A stretch of 64,000 nucleotides of DNA, taken from positions 32,242,501 to 32,306,500 of the forward strand of contig OX419761.1 in the NCBI GenBank assembly GCA_948567375.1, given 5' to 3'. The translations under genes and the position numbers were made by a program. This document shows, piece after piece, positions 51,067 through 61,640 of the stretch (position 1 is its first letter; each line of letters opens with the position of its first letter). Below the pieces are notes generated by a model. The model did not search any database, had not been told where the DNA came from, and was given only the letters and a program-made list of their open reading frames with translations. This DNA is from Lunularia cruciata. Taxonomy: Eukaryota; Streptophyta; Marchantiopsida; Lunulariales; Lunulariaceae.

Positions 51067-53996
51067 ATGGTAGAGATAACTGCCAGTAATTGTGAGGAGG
51101 GGCCCAAAGTTGAAGGGAAGAGAGGGAATCCAGCTTCATGGACTATGAGCCGGCCTGTCTCTCACTAAGGATGAACCTCTGATGGCTATTATGGTAGCGC
51201 ACCATGGACTAAGAAAGCAAGGAACCCCAACTCCATCATACTCCTCCAAGGCTAACACTCCAAGACTCAAGACATTGCTCACTAGAGAACTCAATGAGAG
51301 AGAGATAGTTGCAAATGAAATGATGATGAGTACCTCCTCATCCCTTGTTTATATACTTGTGAAAAAGTTATGTACCAAAGTTACTAATTACCGTAGTAAC
51401 TCAAGTTACTACACTAAAAGTCAAGTAAAGTCAAAAAGTAGAAAGGAATATCCATTCACATGGGCATATTCCCCTAAGCATGTGGTCTTATCTTGACCCA
51501 ACCACTAAGTCAAGGATTCCTTCACATGGGCTATCCTTGGACTAAAGAAGAATCCAAAACAAAAAGGCTTGCAGGCCCAAGAGTTCTCAACTCTTTCCTC
51601 AAAGCCAAACACCTAGGAATAATACCAAGTCAACACACTAAAATCCAAAATAGTGGTGCTCATCTTTTCTACTTCCTCTAAAGTAAGGTCCCCTCTATCT
51701 TAGCTATGACTAACTTTAGCTAACCGTGACTAATATAGAACCATCCTTTACCTTTATATAAATAATATCTCTTAAGTACTTGTAATACCAAGCTTAATAT
51801 CACAATACCACACACATGCACAAATGGGTATTATAGGACTGAGTTGGATTGGAGGTTAGTGTTGGGGAAGGAAGCAAGAGAACCGACAGGGATCACCTTC
51901 TATCGGAAGTGTGATGCTATAGAAGAAATGGCGGAGATCAAAATTCATTCTTTGCTCTGTGAACAACAAATGGTTACAAGGTGGAGTCCTATCGGGACCC
52001 GATTAGACAAAGTATCGTGGGGACAATAATGGCCATGTTCAAACCAAAATGGATGACTTACGTGACGATGCAGCAAGCGGTCTTCTTCCACTAAATGTTT
52101 GCAAGAGTGAAGGTGAATTGGGCAAAGTGTTTTCACCAAAGAACAAGGCAGATGGTGGTCAATTAGAGGATAGGTTTGCCTCCACATTATTTTGCACCAT
52201 TTGCAGCACACTTCTACTTCGGGTTTAATTTGCTAACAATAGAGGAGAGGTGTCGCATGGTGTTGCATTTCCATCATAATTTAAGATGGGAAGCGGATGA
52301 AGAAGAGCAACAATATATGACACACTTGCGAGCCAATGATGATCTCTTCTTGAAGACGGGACAATGGAAGATGGAAGAAGTCACAAGTCCAAAGAAGAAG
52401 AAGCACAATAAACCCAAAGAAGCAAAGTCGCCTCCAGCTCAAAGGAAGACCCGAAGACAGGTTCTGCAAAGTTAGAAGATAGTGAGAGAAGCATCATCAG
52501 AATCTAAGTCTGAAAGGGAGATAGAGTCTCAAGGAGAGGAATCAGAAGAAGATGAACTCACTTTACAAAGTGAGGAGTCTGGAAGTGAGAGTGAGGGGGA
52601 ACCTAAGGTTTAGCAATCGGTTGGAGTGAGTGAAGCTTGTCATGCAATGATTGACAGTGTACCAAGAAAGAAGAATCATTGTGTAGCCCTGGTTGTGGAA
52701 GAGAAGGAGGCTGAAAGACGGAAGGAGTACCCTACGGGGCCGAGTTCAATTTGTAAGGAAGGAGAAATCTTGGAAGCAGTGTCTCTGAAGATACAAAGAT
52801 CACAACTTTGGCAGAAGGAGCCGATGGAAGAGGCAAAGTATGAAGACAGAGACAAAGACAAAGAGAACTTTGGTGAAATATAGTATCTAACGAAGGTTGT
52901 CACTCCCTTGTTGGAACTATTAAAGGAGCATCAGAAGGTAATTCCCCAAGATCATAGGAAGGTGACAAATGAGTTGCAGGTGGTGAAGTATCTACTGAGT
53001 GAAGTGAAAGGTTTGCAAAAGTGAGAAGTCCAAAGAGATGAGGAAGTTGAAGAACTTTGGGTGGATGTTGTCTTGAAGAAGAAGACTTTCAAGATGTTGC
53101 AAGAGAGTTGTGATTCAAGAGGGAAGGAACTACAGAAGCAAGCTAAAGAATTGAAGGAGTAGGCAATGTTGTTGAGCAAAATGAAAGAGGAAGTCAGGGA
53201 TGTGCACATAGAGAGTATTCATTTGAAGGCGACGGCTATGATAATGGACCAAGAGTTGGAAAGCTTGAAGAAGAGTGCAGCCGTGAAGGATCAAGCATGG
53301 CAAAGAGAGTTAGTAGTCAAGCATGAAGAAGAAGAAAGATTGCACAAGCTGGTACAAAGTGCTGAGTTACAGAGTTCACAGTATGCGGAGGAGAAGAAGA
53401 TGCTTGCTGCTGAGTACAAAGACGAGTTGAAGATGTACCGCAAAGAGTTGAAGGCAGAGCGATCTCAAGGGTATGAGTCAGAATTGGTAGGAGAAGTGGT
53501 AGGAAAGTTGCGAGCAATCTTGAGCACGCAGGCTAAAGGGAGATTGGAAGAAGCACATCTACATGAGCTAAAGTTGCTTGTGCAGGAAACTCGGAAGAGA
53601 AAAGCTAAAGATGTAGATAGGAACACTTGGCTTATCCAATTAAGAGAGCGAGTAGATTGGAAAATATTAGAAGTAGGAGACAATGTCAGTCTCAAATTGG
53701 ATTTAATTAAATCAGAGTGAGAGAGAATTAGGAGTAGTGTGACAGAGGAGAGGAAGTCCAATGTTGCAGAAGTAGGAATTTAGGTGTCATCGGACTTGTT
53801 ATTTGACACATTAGAGAAGAGTGGGTCAGGAGATAAGGAAGTAGAAAGATTACCCATGAGCTTAATTGTAGTTCCTAGTGAAGAAGTAGTAGAAATAGTG
53901 AAGGTTTAGTAGAATCAGATGTACCCAAAGAAGGAGAAGAAGTAGGAAGATCTTCAAGTTTGAAAGCCAATGATGAAGTAGACATTGAATCGGGGT
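51067..53996 (+). pseudogene. D3 3' LTR-encoded ORF, split by E solo LTR
   Basis: ATG at 51067, then 'NCEEGPKVEGKRGNPASWTM'. The E3 solo LTR interrupts at 51145, and 51841 resumes 'LDWRLVLGKEAREPTGI' and 'TFYRKCDAIEEMAEI'. 52030-52340 carries 'NWAKCFHQRTRQMVVN' and 'HFYFGFNLLTIEERCRMVLH'. The coiled coil is best preserved here: an open frame of 184 codons at 53166-53720 ('HLKATAMIMDQELESLKKSA', 'EEKKMLAAEYKDELKMYRKE'). The C-terminal 'SSDLLFDTLEKSGSGDKEVE' follows to 53996. Stops and frameshifts differ in part from those of the 5' LTR copy. Confidence 0.72.
51145..51835 (-). mobile_element. E3: solo LTR of family E
   Basis: On the plus strand tgagccggcctgtctctcac...aaatgggtattata. TSD ggact (51140-51144 and 51836-51840). 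It interrupts the LTR ORF at 'SWTM|' and the reading resumes after it. It is intact in length (about 690 bp) and close to E2 and E4. Confidence 0.9.
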
Positions 53997-54796
53997 AGTA
54001 ACAGTTTTGAGATAGGAAGAGGCATATATGAAGAGGTGGATTGATAGTTTGGATCTGCAGGTAGGAAGAGATGTTAGGAAGTTGTACATTAGTAGGAAGA
54101 ACTGCCATTTGCTTCAGTATTTAAGGGGAGCATTCATAGTATTATGTTGTTCAATATTCAAATTTCTGAAGATAGATAAAGCAAAGTGCTATTTTTAGTG
54201 CTCTTCGCATGAGCTTAATTCCGATTGTCAATTCTGTAGTGTGTTTGTGAATGTGTGGAGAAATTTGAAGTGCAAGTCAGTGTGCTTGTTGGATGTTGGA
54301 TCCACAGCCTTGATCTTCATTCAGTGTGTTTGATCCTGAGTGAAGTCCATTGGAGCAATGCCTTGACAGATCTGAGAGGAATTGTAGTGTTGGTAGTATT
54401 TTGCATTTGTGAGTGCAGCACGAAGTTGATGTGAAGCAATTTTGATCAAGGAAGTTGTGCCTTCAGTGGAGGGGTGGAACACAATTTTGAGGCAAAGTCA
54501 TCTTGCAATGAAGTGCCGTCTTTGGGAGAATCTAAATAATCATAATCAAGATTTGTTTGGACAGAATTTGCTATGTTGTGATTATGAGTGTGTATTTGTG
54601 ACAAGTTGTCAAGATTGTGAGCTTGTTACTCTCTTTTGGGTGTGGTTTCTACTTGAGAGGCTAAAGACACAACCAAGAAGAACTAAAATTGTTACTTTGC
54701 TCTGTATTTGACCAATTCTAAATTGTATCTTTGCATGAACAAACTTTACTTACCCGATTACCGCAAAAGTGATATTTGCCAGGTTGTCACAAAGTG

Positions 54797-55907
54797 CAGC
54801 TCGAGAGAGCTCACTTCTTTGATGTTGAGCCTTTGAGTTCTTGGCTAGAGTAGACAAAACGCCGACAAGCATCACTTAGAGCCTCTTAGCTAGAGTGGGT
54901 GTGGCTTGACTGTAATCAGTGCCCTATTGTTGACAAGTTGTTGAGGATCAAATCAAGTACTAATATAATTTGAGTTGATTTGAGTTGTAAACAATCTGAT
55001 TACATCATAGAAGTGAGTCAAGGGGAAATCGGGTGTAAGAATAGTGTATGTTGGTGGTATCTCCAAGTTGGTAGATCGTGGTGTCTTGATCAAGTAGTTC
55101 AAATTTCACTGAGAGAGATTGTGTGCAAAAGTGTTGGCAAAATTTGGAGCTAGAGAGAAGCAATTTTCAAATGGTAGTTGTGATTTGCAACTCAAGAGGT
55201 GAGAGCATGACCAATTTGTTGCGAGTTGAGCTTAGGTGAAATTGAAGGTGGAGTTGGGAGCATATTCTCATGAATTAGAGATTGGATGAAACCTATTTTT
55301 CCATTTTGGCTTGAGTGAAGAGTTAGCAGAGGATTTGGCGGTCAGCCAATAGGGATTTATATCAAATTTTATGTCAAATTTTGCAAAGAGTTTACATCAA
55401 ATTTTGGCAAGAAGAACTTTGATCCCATTCTTAGTGATCCTCATAGCTCAAGAAGTAGATAGGTGCTCCAATTATGTCAAATGCCAAATGGTGGCATAGT
55501 TAATCTCGTGTTGATTATGAAATGGAGGGTTTTCATTTAGCATTCTTGTGATTGGACCCCCTCCACTATCTATTTCCTATTTGTGCATTGTGTTTGTATA
55601 AGGTGCCTTGAATTTAGAGCATTGGTACTCTCATGTGCTCTTGGTAATGAGGTTGGAGTGATGATCAATCAGATTATCTTTGTTTCTCTCTGGTGAGGCA
55701 AGAAGTGATGACCTATAAACCGTGGGAGTGCGTGTTGTGATGGCAAGTTATATGTCACTCTTCCCCTAGTGTAGTTGTCTTAGTTATAGTTACATTAGTG
55801 GGTAGTGTTCCGTTAGTGTTGGCATTTGATGGTGCTTGGTTGGTGGTGTTGGCACTAAGTGGGGTACTTGCAGTTTGCAATTGGCGGTTTGTAATTACTT
55901 TGTCACG
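54797..55907 (+). other. C2 5' LTR second part and leader
   Basis: 54797 continues the C LTR ('cagctcgagagagctcac', 'tctcttagctagagt'-like text, 'gattacatcatagaagtgag'), ending near 55486 at caaatgcca. The primer-binding site tggtggcatagtt is at 55489-55501. The leader, related to 31187-31617, follows to the gag ATG at 55908. No gene in it. Confidence 0.7.
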
Positions 55908-56687
55908 ATGGAGTTTGTTGTGGATTCCATAAGAGAAAGCCTTGTAGTATATAGTGGGTTTACTCGGAGTGGTGCTTGGTATCAACTTGTATCTCAGGTC
56001 CCAATGAGGGAGGAGATTGACTCTGAGTTGGAATGTGACACAAGAGTTGATCCAGTTGAGAGATCCACTTGGCGTGTCTACACCATTGTTGTGGGACATG
56101 GACAAGATTTATGGGGCTTCCAAAGGCCCTAGATATTACTCTGGTATAGAGTGTGCCATTGAGTTGGATGACTTCATCCAAGAGTTTGATAGTTGGTGTG
56201 ATCTGTAGTAGATGTGGAACCTGACTTTGTTTACACCCTTCATGGCATGGAAGAGGTTGTTTCAACATCTGGATGGTCTGTTAGTGGACAAGTACCATGA
56301 GTTCAAGAGAGCTCACTTGGAAGAGATTGAGTTATGGAGACAATATTGGTCTCCAAAGTATGTCTCTATCACTTTAGGCTTGGTTCCCAAGAGTAGATTG
56401 GCAGTACCCATGAGTTCAAGCTCGAGTAGCATTGGTGGAGCTAGTGGAGATGCACTAGCTGGAGATAGTGTTACTATGAGTAGAGGTATCGCTATAGGAG
56501 GTAGTGTGGTACTATGGTTTAACTCCATGGTGGAGTTCTTCCAATGTTTGAGGCGGAACTACCAAGGAGTACGGACTAACAAATTGAGGAGCTTGTAAGA
56601 GTTCCAACGGAAGGCGAGAGAGAGCCTACGTGAGGCATACACTCGCATGAGGCGGCTGATCAGTTTCACTCAAGGAATTACTGAGGC
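55908..56687 (+). pseudogene. C2 gag, first part
   Basis: The ATG at 55908 opens 74 codons ('MEFVVDSIRESLVVYSGFTR', 'GAWYQLVSQVPMREEIDSEL', 'WRVYTIVVGHGQDLWGFQRP'). A frameshift follows to 'MWNLTLFTPFMAWKRLFQHL' and 'HEFKRAHLEEIELWRQYWSP' (56212-56350). Then a Ser/Gly-rich linker and the capsid 'VEFFQCLRRNYQGVRTNKLR' (56530-56596), ending 'TRMRRLISFTQGITEA' at the D5 insertion. This part is better preserved than C1. Confidence 0.8.
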
Positions 56688-57084
56688 TGTGGTACCCACA
56701 TTTTTCATTTTGGGACGAGTTCTGAAGAAAAAGTGCCTTGCTGAAACCAGATGGAGAAGAAATGAGTGGAAATGTGTGTTTTGATCAAGCTCGAGGGAGT
56801 CTACGTCGTGTAAGAGGAAGAAGGACTCGGACTAGATCAAACCCAAAGAAGTTTACTTCGTGTCAGAGGAAGGAAAAACTTGGATCAGACATTAAAGAAG
56901 GGCAAACCCAAAGAAGAAATAGAAGTTGCAGGTCTGGATTCTTGCGGGGGCTATATCTCAATGCACACAAGTTCAAATCAAGCGTGCTATATTTTGTTGG
57001 AAGCGTCTTGTTTAGGGCTTTCCGTTGCCACAAAAATCGCAAAGTTTGGAGGTCTGTAAAAGAAGTTACAAGCATTTGAAGTTT

Positions 57085-57425
57085 CTGGAGTAGATGTACT
57101 TCGGGTCAAAGTGTCTTTGGGTCAATGTGACTTCGGACTTTGTACTTCGGACTTCGGGTTTACATGACTTTGGGTCTAAAGACTTCACCTCAAGACTAAG
57201 ATGACTACATCCGAGGAAGTCAGATCTCGGAGTGCAATGAAGGTGACTTCGGGAGTTTTGCCAGAGGGATCAGAGGAAATTAGAGTAGGGAAAGAAGATA
57301 GTTAGGACACCCATGACTTCAATTTCAGTTTTCATTGAAGATATGATAGAAATTGAAGGAGAAGTAGCAGTAGTGAATAAACCCAAAGTGCAGGATCAAA
57401 TAGTAAGTGTCTTCGGGTCAATAAC
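57085..57425. repeat. ACTTCGGG-rich low-complexity stretch in D5
   Basis: Variants of (a)cttcgggtcaaag or ctttgggtca recur about ten times between 57097 and 57425 (for example gtacttcgggtcaaagtg, gacttcggactttgtacttc). It is not present in this form in the other D LTRs, though D1 has related short pieces near 22110-22165. Confidence 0.6.
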
Positions 57426-57478
57426 ATGAGTGATTAGGGGGAAATGGGTTACAAATTGAAGGGGTAGATATTGTATTC

Positions 57479-57793
57479 ATGCTTTCAATTACAATTCTTG
57501 ATGAGGATATAGTAGAATTAGCAAAAGAATTGATAATAGTTACACTCGAAGTAAGAGACATAGGAGTGCAGGTGTCTTCGGATTTGACATTTGACACTTT
57601 AGAGAAGAGTGGGTTGGGAGATAGAGATTTAAAAGGCTTAATTTTGATAGGAATTGTAGATCAGGAAGGAGAAGTGTTAGAATTAGTAGAGAAATTAGGA
57701 GTTGTGAAACCCGAGGAAAAAATGATAGGAAGTAAAATTACTTCGGGTTTGGGTTTGAAAGCCAAAGAAGAAGTAAACATCGGATCAGAATAG
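57479..57793 (+). pseudogene. D5 LTR ORF, C-terminal remnant
   Basis: 104-codon open frame including 'VRDIGVQVSSDLTFDTLEKS' and 'GLGLKAKEEVNIGSE', which aligns with the ORF ends at 36700-36840, 43230-43459 and 53760-53996. The N-terminal block and coiled coil are absent. The persistence of an open C-terminal frame in the shortest copy is notable. Confidence 0.65.
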
Positions 57794-58592
57794 TAACAGT
57801 TTTGAGATTTGAAGAGGCAGATATGAAGAGGTGCATTGTCATTTCGGATCTGCAGGTTAGAACAGTTGTTGTAGAACGGTATAGTTGTTAGAACTATCGA
57901 TTGCTTCACTACTTAAGAGTGGCATTCGTAATATAATGTTGTTTAGTGCTCATTATTTCTGAGAATAGATAAAGCGAAGTGTTGTGAAGCATTGCTCGTC
58001 GCTTAAGCTTGATTCCGAGTATCAACTTTGTGATTGTGTTTGTGAGTGTGTGGAGAAATTCAAAGTGCAAGTCAGAGTGCTTGTTGGATGTTGGATTCCA
58101 CAGCCTTGATCTTCATTCTGTGTGTTTGATCCTGAGTGAAGTGCAATTGAAGCAATGCCTTGACAGATCTGAGAGGAATTGTAGTGTTGGTAGTATTTTA
58201 CATTTATGAGTGCAGTGCAAAGTTGATGTGAAGCAATTTTGAAAGAGGAAGTTGTGCCTTCAGTGGAGGGGTGGAACACAATTCTGAGGCGAAGTTGTTT
58301 TTTAGTGAAGTGCCATTTTTAGGAGAGCCGGAATCATCACAATCAAGATTGTTTGGAAAGATTTGATAGAGTTGTGATTAAGGAGTGTTAATTTGTGACA
58401 AGACTGCAAATCAGTGCTTGTTACTCTCTTCTGGGTGTGGTTTATACTTGAGAGATTAAAATCACAACCAAGAAGAACTACATGTTATTGTTTGACTTCG
58501 TATTTGGACATTTTTGACTCGTATCTCTGCGGGAACGAACTTTACTTACCCGATTACCGCAAAAGTGATATTTGCCGGGTTGTCACAAAGGC

Positions 58593-59187
58593 CCAAGCAA
58601 TGCAATTGGGATATTGGACAAGGAGTTGAGATGTAAAGTTTGTGATGCTCTTGTTGTTACATGCTACTTTGCCCACTTTGGCAATGGTCTTTGGTTTGGC
58701 TGTGCATATTGAGCTCAACATGGTGGAGGAGAGAGTGGTGACATCTACATTTGGTAGGGAGACCTCATCCATAGTTGTGACTTCTTCTAGAGTGCAACAG
58801 AGTGCACCACATCTAGTTAGTTTTTGAGGATAGGGTGGATAGCCTAGGTCCTATAGAGCGAGTGGAGGGCCTATTGTAGTTAGACCTTTTCCTTCATTTT
58901 TGGGTCAATAGCAGCTAGTGAGTAGTGGTGTTGCTTGTTGGACTTGTGGTGGACTTCATCACAAGAGAGAGTGCACTCAAGGCAGTAGACATGATATCTT
59001 AGGTGCATCACAACCAGCATAGAGACAATATGAGCATTGCCACAGATTTGGTCACACTAGTGATTGGTGCTTTGACCTACACCTAAAGTTAGAGAGTGGT
59101 AGGGGTGTTATGGCAGATGGTAGAGGAGCTCCAATTCATGGAAGACAAGGTGGTAGAGGATCTACACCTAGTAGGGGTGTAGTACTA
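58593..59187 (+). pseudogene. C2 gag, second part with zinc knuckles
   Basis: Resumes after D5 with 'LCKVCDALVVTCYFAHF'-type text and reaches the nucleocapsid: 'GVACWTCGGLHHKREC' (a CX2CX3HX4C knuckle with all four ligands, about 58930-58977). Then 'YEHCHRFGHTSDWC', the second knuckle with its first Cys changed to Tyr, about 59030. A glycine-rich end is cut at 59187 by E4. C1 has the complementary damage: first knuckle broken, second intact. Confidence 0.75.
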
Positions 59188-59876
59188 TGAGCCGGCCTAT
59201 CTCTCACTCAAGAGTAACCTCTGATCGCTATTCTGAAAGCGCACCATGGACTAAGAAGGCAAGGAACCCCAAATCCGTCATACTCCTCCAAGGCTAACAC
59301 ACCAAGACTCAAGACATTGTTCACTAGAGAACTCAATGAGAGAGAGATAGTTACCAATGAATTGATGATGAGTACCTCCTCACCCCTAGTCTATATACTT
59401 GTGAAATATTTACACACCAAAGTTACTAATTACTAGAGTAACTCAAGTTACTAGGCTAAAGGTCAAGTAAAGTCAAAAGATATAAAAGAATATTAATCCA
59501 CATGGGCATATTCCACTAAGCATGTGATCTTATCTTGACCCAACCACTAAGACAAGGATTCCTTCACATGGGCTATCCTTAGGCTATAAAAGAATCCAAA
59601 ACAAAAAGGCTTGCGGTCCCAAGAGTTCTCAACTCTTTCCTCAAAACCAAACACTTAGGAATAATACCAAGTCAACACACTAGAATCCAAAATAGTGGTA
59701 CTCATATTTTCCACTTCTTCTAAAATAAGGTCCCCTCTATCTTAGCTATGAATGAATTTAGCTAATCATGACTAAGGTAGAACTATCCTTTATCTCTATA
59801 TAAATAATATCTCTCAAGTACTAGTAATACCAAACTAAATATCACAATACTACATACATGCACAAATATGTGTTAC
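59188..59876 (-). repeat. E4 3' LTR
   Basis: 689 bp; on the plus strand tgagccggcctatctctcac...atgtgttaca. On the minus strand it starts tgtaacaca and ends ggccggctca. The plus-strand sequence right of it (tttacccccggactaag) is the complement of the polypurine tract cttagtccgggggtaaa. Confidence 0.92.
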
Positions 59877-59999
59877 ATTTACCCCCGGACTAAGTTTTCA
59901 CTTTGTACTCAAAGTGAAGGTCTCTCTACCTTCTATGATACATCTTCAACTTATCATAGTAAATCCTATCAAAGTGTTTTCCTTCTAACTCTTTGAGAT

Positions 60000-61200
60000 C
60001 ATAGGTGTAATTGCACCACACTTTCTTCACTATGAAAGGTCCAAAGTACTTAGGTAAAAACTTCTTTTGCACTCTCTTGACTCAAATGGAATCAAACAAC
60101 ATTACCCAATCACCTTCTTTGAAAGGCTCCACCTTCTTCTTGCCTTGCCTCTTTTCATAGTTCTCCTTTTGTTTCCTTTGGGCTTGTTCCACTTGAACCA
60201 TAGCAACTGCTCTTGCCCCTTCCAATTCCATGAGTTGATCCTTCCTTGACTTCTCTTCATCACCTCCTTGTGTTTCCTTCAATCTCCTATGAATGCTTTG
60301 GAAAGTAGGAAGATCAAAATGAATAGGTAAGGTAGACTCAATACTATATAACAATTGAAATGGAGAATATCTGATGGAAGTCTTCATGGTTATCCTATAT
60401 TCCCACAAAACTGCATGAATCCTCTTGTCCCAATGATGTTTAGCCCTCTCTATATTTGCATCTTTGGCCAACATCATGCACAAGGTCTGATTGGTTCTCT
60501 CTGCCAAGCCATTGGAATTTGGCTTATAGGATGTAGTTACTCTATGTGTGATAGAGAAATGTCATAGCATGGCTGTAGTGATGTTTCTTGTAAACTCTCC
60601 TCCTTTATCAGAAACCAACTCCAAAGGGTATCCAAACCTAGTGATAATGCATTCATAAAGAAATCTACCAACTTCATCTTCATTCTTGTCCTTCAATGGT
60701 CTAGCCTCAACCCACTTGGTAAGGTAATCAATAAATACCACAATGTACTGATTGTTTCTTGGAGTTCTATTGAGAGGACCTACAAAATCAATTCCTCACT
60801 TCTCAAAAAGTCCTAGCAATGGAATTGATCTAAGTAATTTAGTGGAATTAGATTTCCTAGCAAAAGCTTGACAAACATGATAAGTTTTGCAATAATCAAG
60901 ATAGTCCTTCAAAATTCCTCTCCAATGGTAACCTACATCTAGAATCTTGAAAGCAGTCACCTTTCTTGCAAAGTGTCCTCCACATACTAAACCTTCATGA
61001 AACTCCATTATGAGGAGGATAGACTCTTCCTTACCCACTGCTTCTTTGAATAGACCATCTGCTCCTTGGTAAAAAAGAATATCCTCCACCATTGTGTAAG
61101 GTCTAGATCTTGTTGCAAGGGCCTTCTTCTCCCTAGCATGCATCCCTTCTGGATAGTTACTTCTTGTCACAAAATCCACAATCTCCTTGTACTCCATTGG
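60000..61200 (-). pseudogene. E4 integrase
   Basis: The HHCC domain is 'MEFHEGLVCGGHFARKVTAF' and 'YCKTYHVCQAF' (61010-60870). The core starts at about 60800 with GIDFVGPLNRTPRN and 'FIDYLTKWVEA' (first Asp). 'ELVSDKGGEFTRNI' (second Asp, about 60615) and 'NGLAERTNQTLCMMLAKDA' (Glu, 60510) follow. The open frame 60507-60082 holds the rest: 'VLWEYRITMKTSIRYSPFQL', a lysine/glutamine-rich helix and 'PFKEGDWVMLFDSI'. All catalytic residues are present. A stop and frameshifts near 60790 and 60550 break it. The core is missing in E1. Confidence 0.87.
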
Positions 61201-61249
61201 AATATCTTGAGTGATTGAGATTGTCATGAGCTCCTCAACCAAGAAGGAA

Positions 61250-61640
61250 TCATCCATTGGCTCATCTCCATCATGATTAAAGGCCCTAGATAACAAATCA
61301 TCGTTTGCATGTTTCTTTCCAGGCCTATACTCAATGATGAAGTCATACTCAACCAAGAGTATCATCCAGCTTACTAGTCTCCCTTCAACATAAGGCTTGT
61401 TGAAGATATACTTCAAAGCCTTGTGATTCATAACAATTGTGGCTTTCCATCCAATCAAGTAGTGTCTAAACTTCTTGAAACCAAATATCACTGCCAACCC
61501 TTCTCTCTCCATGACAAAGTAGTTCTTTTCTACTAAAACCATCTACCTACTAGCATAAGCTATTAGATGATCATGCTCATCTTGGTCTAATTGACTAAGA
61601 GTGCATCCTATAGCTACATTAGAAGCATTAGTGTAGAGGA
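61250..61640 (-). pseudogene. E4 RNase H
   Basis: 'EKNYFVMEREGLAVIFGFKK', 'YYLIG'-like 'HYLIGWKATIVMNHKALKYI' with the catalytic TDH changed to MNH, 'WMILLVEYDFIIEYRPGKK' and 'HANDDLLSRAFNHDGDEPMD'. It is in one open frame with the integrase zinc-binding domain (248 codons, 61542-60796). The Asp-to-Asn change would impair catalysis. Confidence 0.85.

Larger units (their letters stand above)
41037..54791 (+). mobile_element. D3: full-length family D (Tat/Athila-like) Ty3/gypsy element, 13.8 kb
   Basis: Perfect TSDs aagtg (41032-41036) and aagtg (54792-54796). The parts are 5' LTR 41037-44256, tRNA-Asp-type primer-binding site, gag, protease, RT, RNase H, integrase, and 3' LTR 50365-54791. The LTRs are very long (3220 bp with an internal deletion, and about 3.73 kb after removing an inserted E solo LTR). 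Each LTR contains its own ORF. The gag-pol region of about 6.1 kb is collinear with Ty3/gypsy elements of the Tat/Athila branch (tRNA-Asp primer, FIDDF RT box). Stops and frameshifts are widespread. Confidence 0.92.
50365..54791 (+). repeat. D3 3' LTR (with an inserted E solo LTR)
   Basis: Starts tgtggtgcccacattttttt, ends gccaggttgtcaca. It contains the TATA box tataaaa at 50733-50739 that the 5' LTR lost. 51145-51835 is an inserted E solo LTR with ggact TSDs. Without it the LTR is about 3.73 kb, nearly the length of the solo LTR at 33974 (3767 bp). Confidence 0.92.
56688..58587 (+). mobile_element. D5: short, deleted solo LTR of family D
   Basis: Starts tgtggtacccacatttttca and ends gccgggttgtcaca. 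Flanks are gaggc (56683-56687) and aaggc (58588-58592), a TSD with one mismatch. It is only 1900 bp long. It shares the end half with the D LTRs but most of the LTR ORF is missing; only the C-terminal part remains (57479-57793). Its first ~750 bp are largely unlike other D LTRs. It interrupts C2 gag. Confidence 0.87.
40789..59187 (+). mobile_element. Family C copy C2, interrupted
   Basis: Inserted in C1's RT. Its 5' LTR (40789-41036 and 54797-about 55486) is split by the full element D3 (41037-54791). The leader and gag follow (55487-59187), with gag split by the D solo LTR at 56688-58587 and cut off at 59187 by E4. Pol, including any methyltransferase domain, would lie beyond the right edge. 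Confidence 0.82.

Noticed and set aside
51067-53996. D LTR ORF as an envelope-like gene, as in some Athila elements
   Set aside because: It lies inside the LTR rather than between integrase and the 3' LTR, and shows no signal peptide or membrane segment; it has a coiled coil and charged regions instead.
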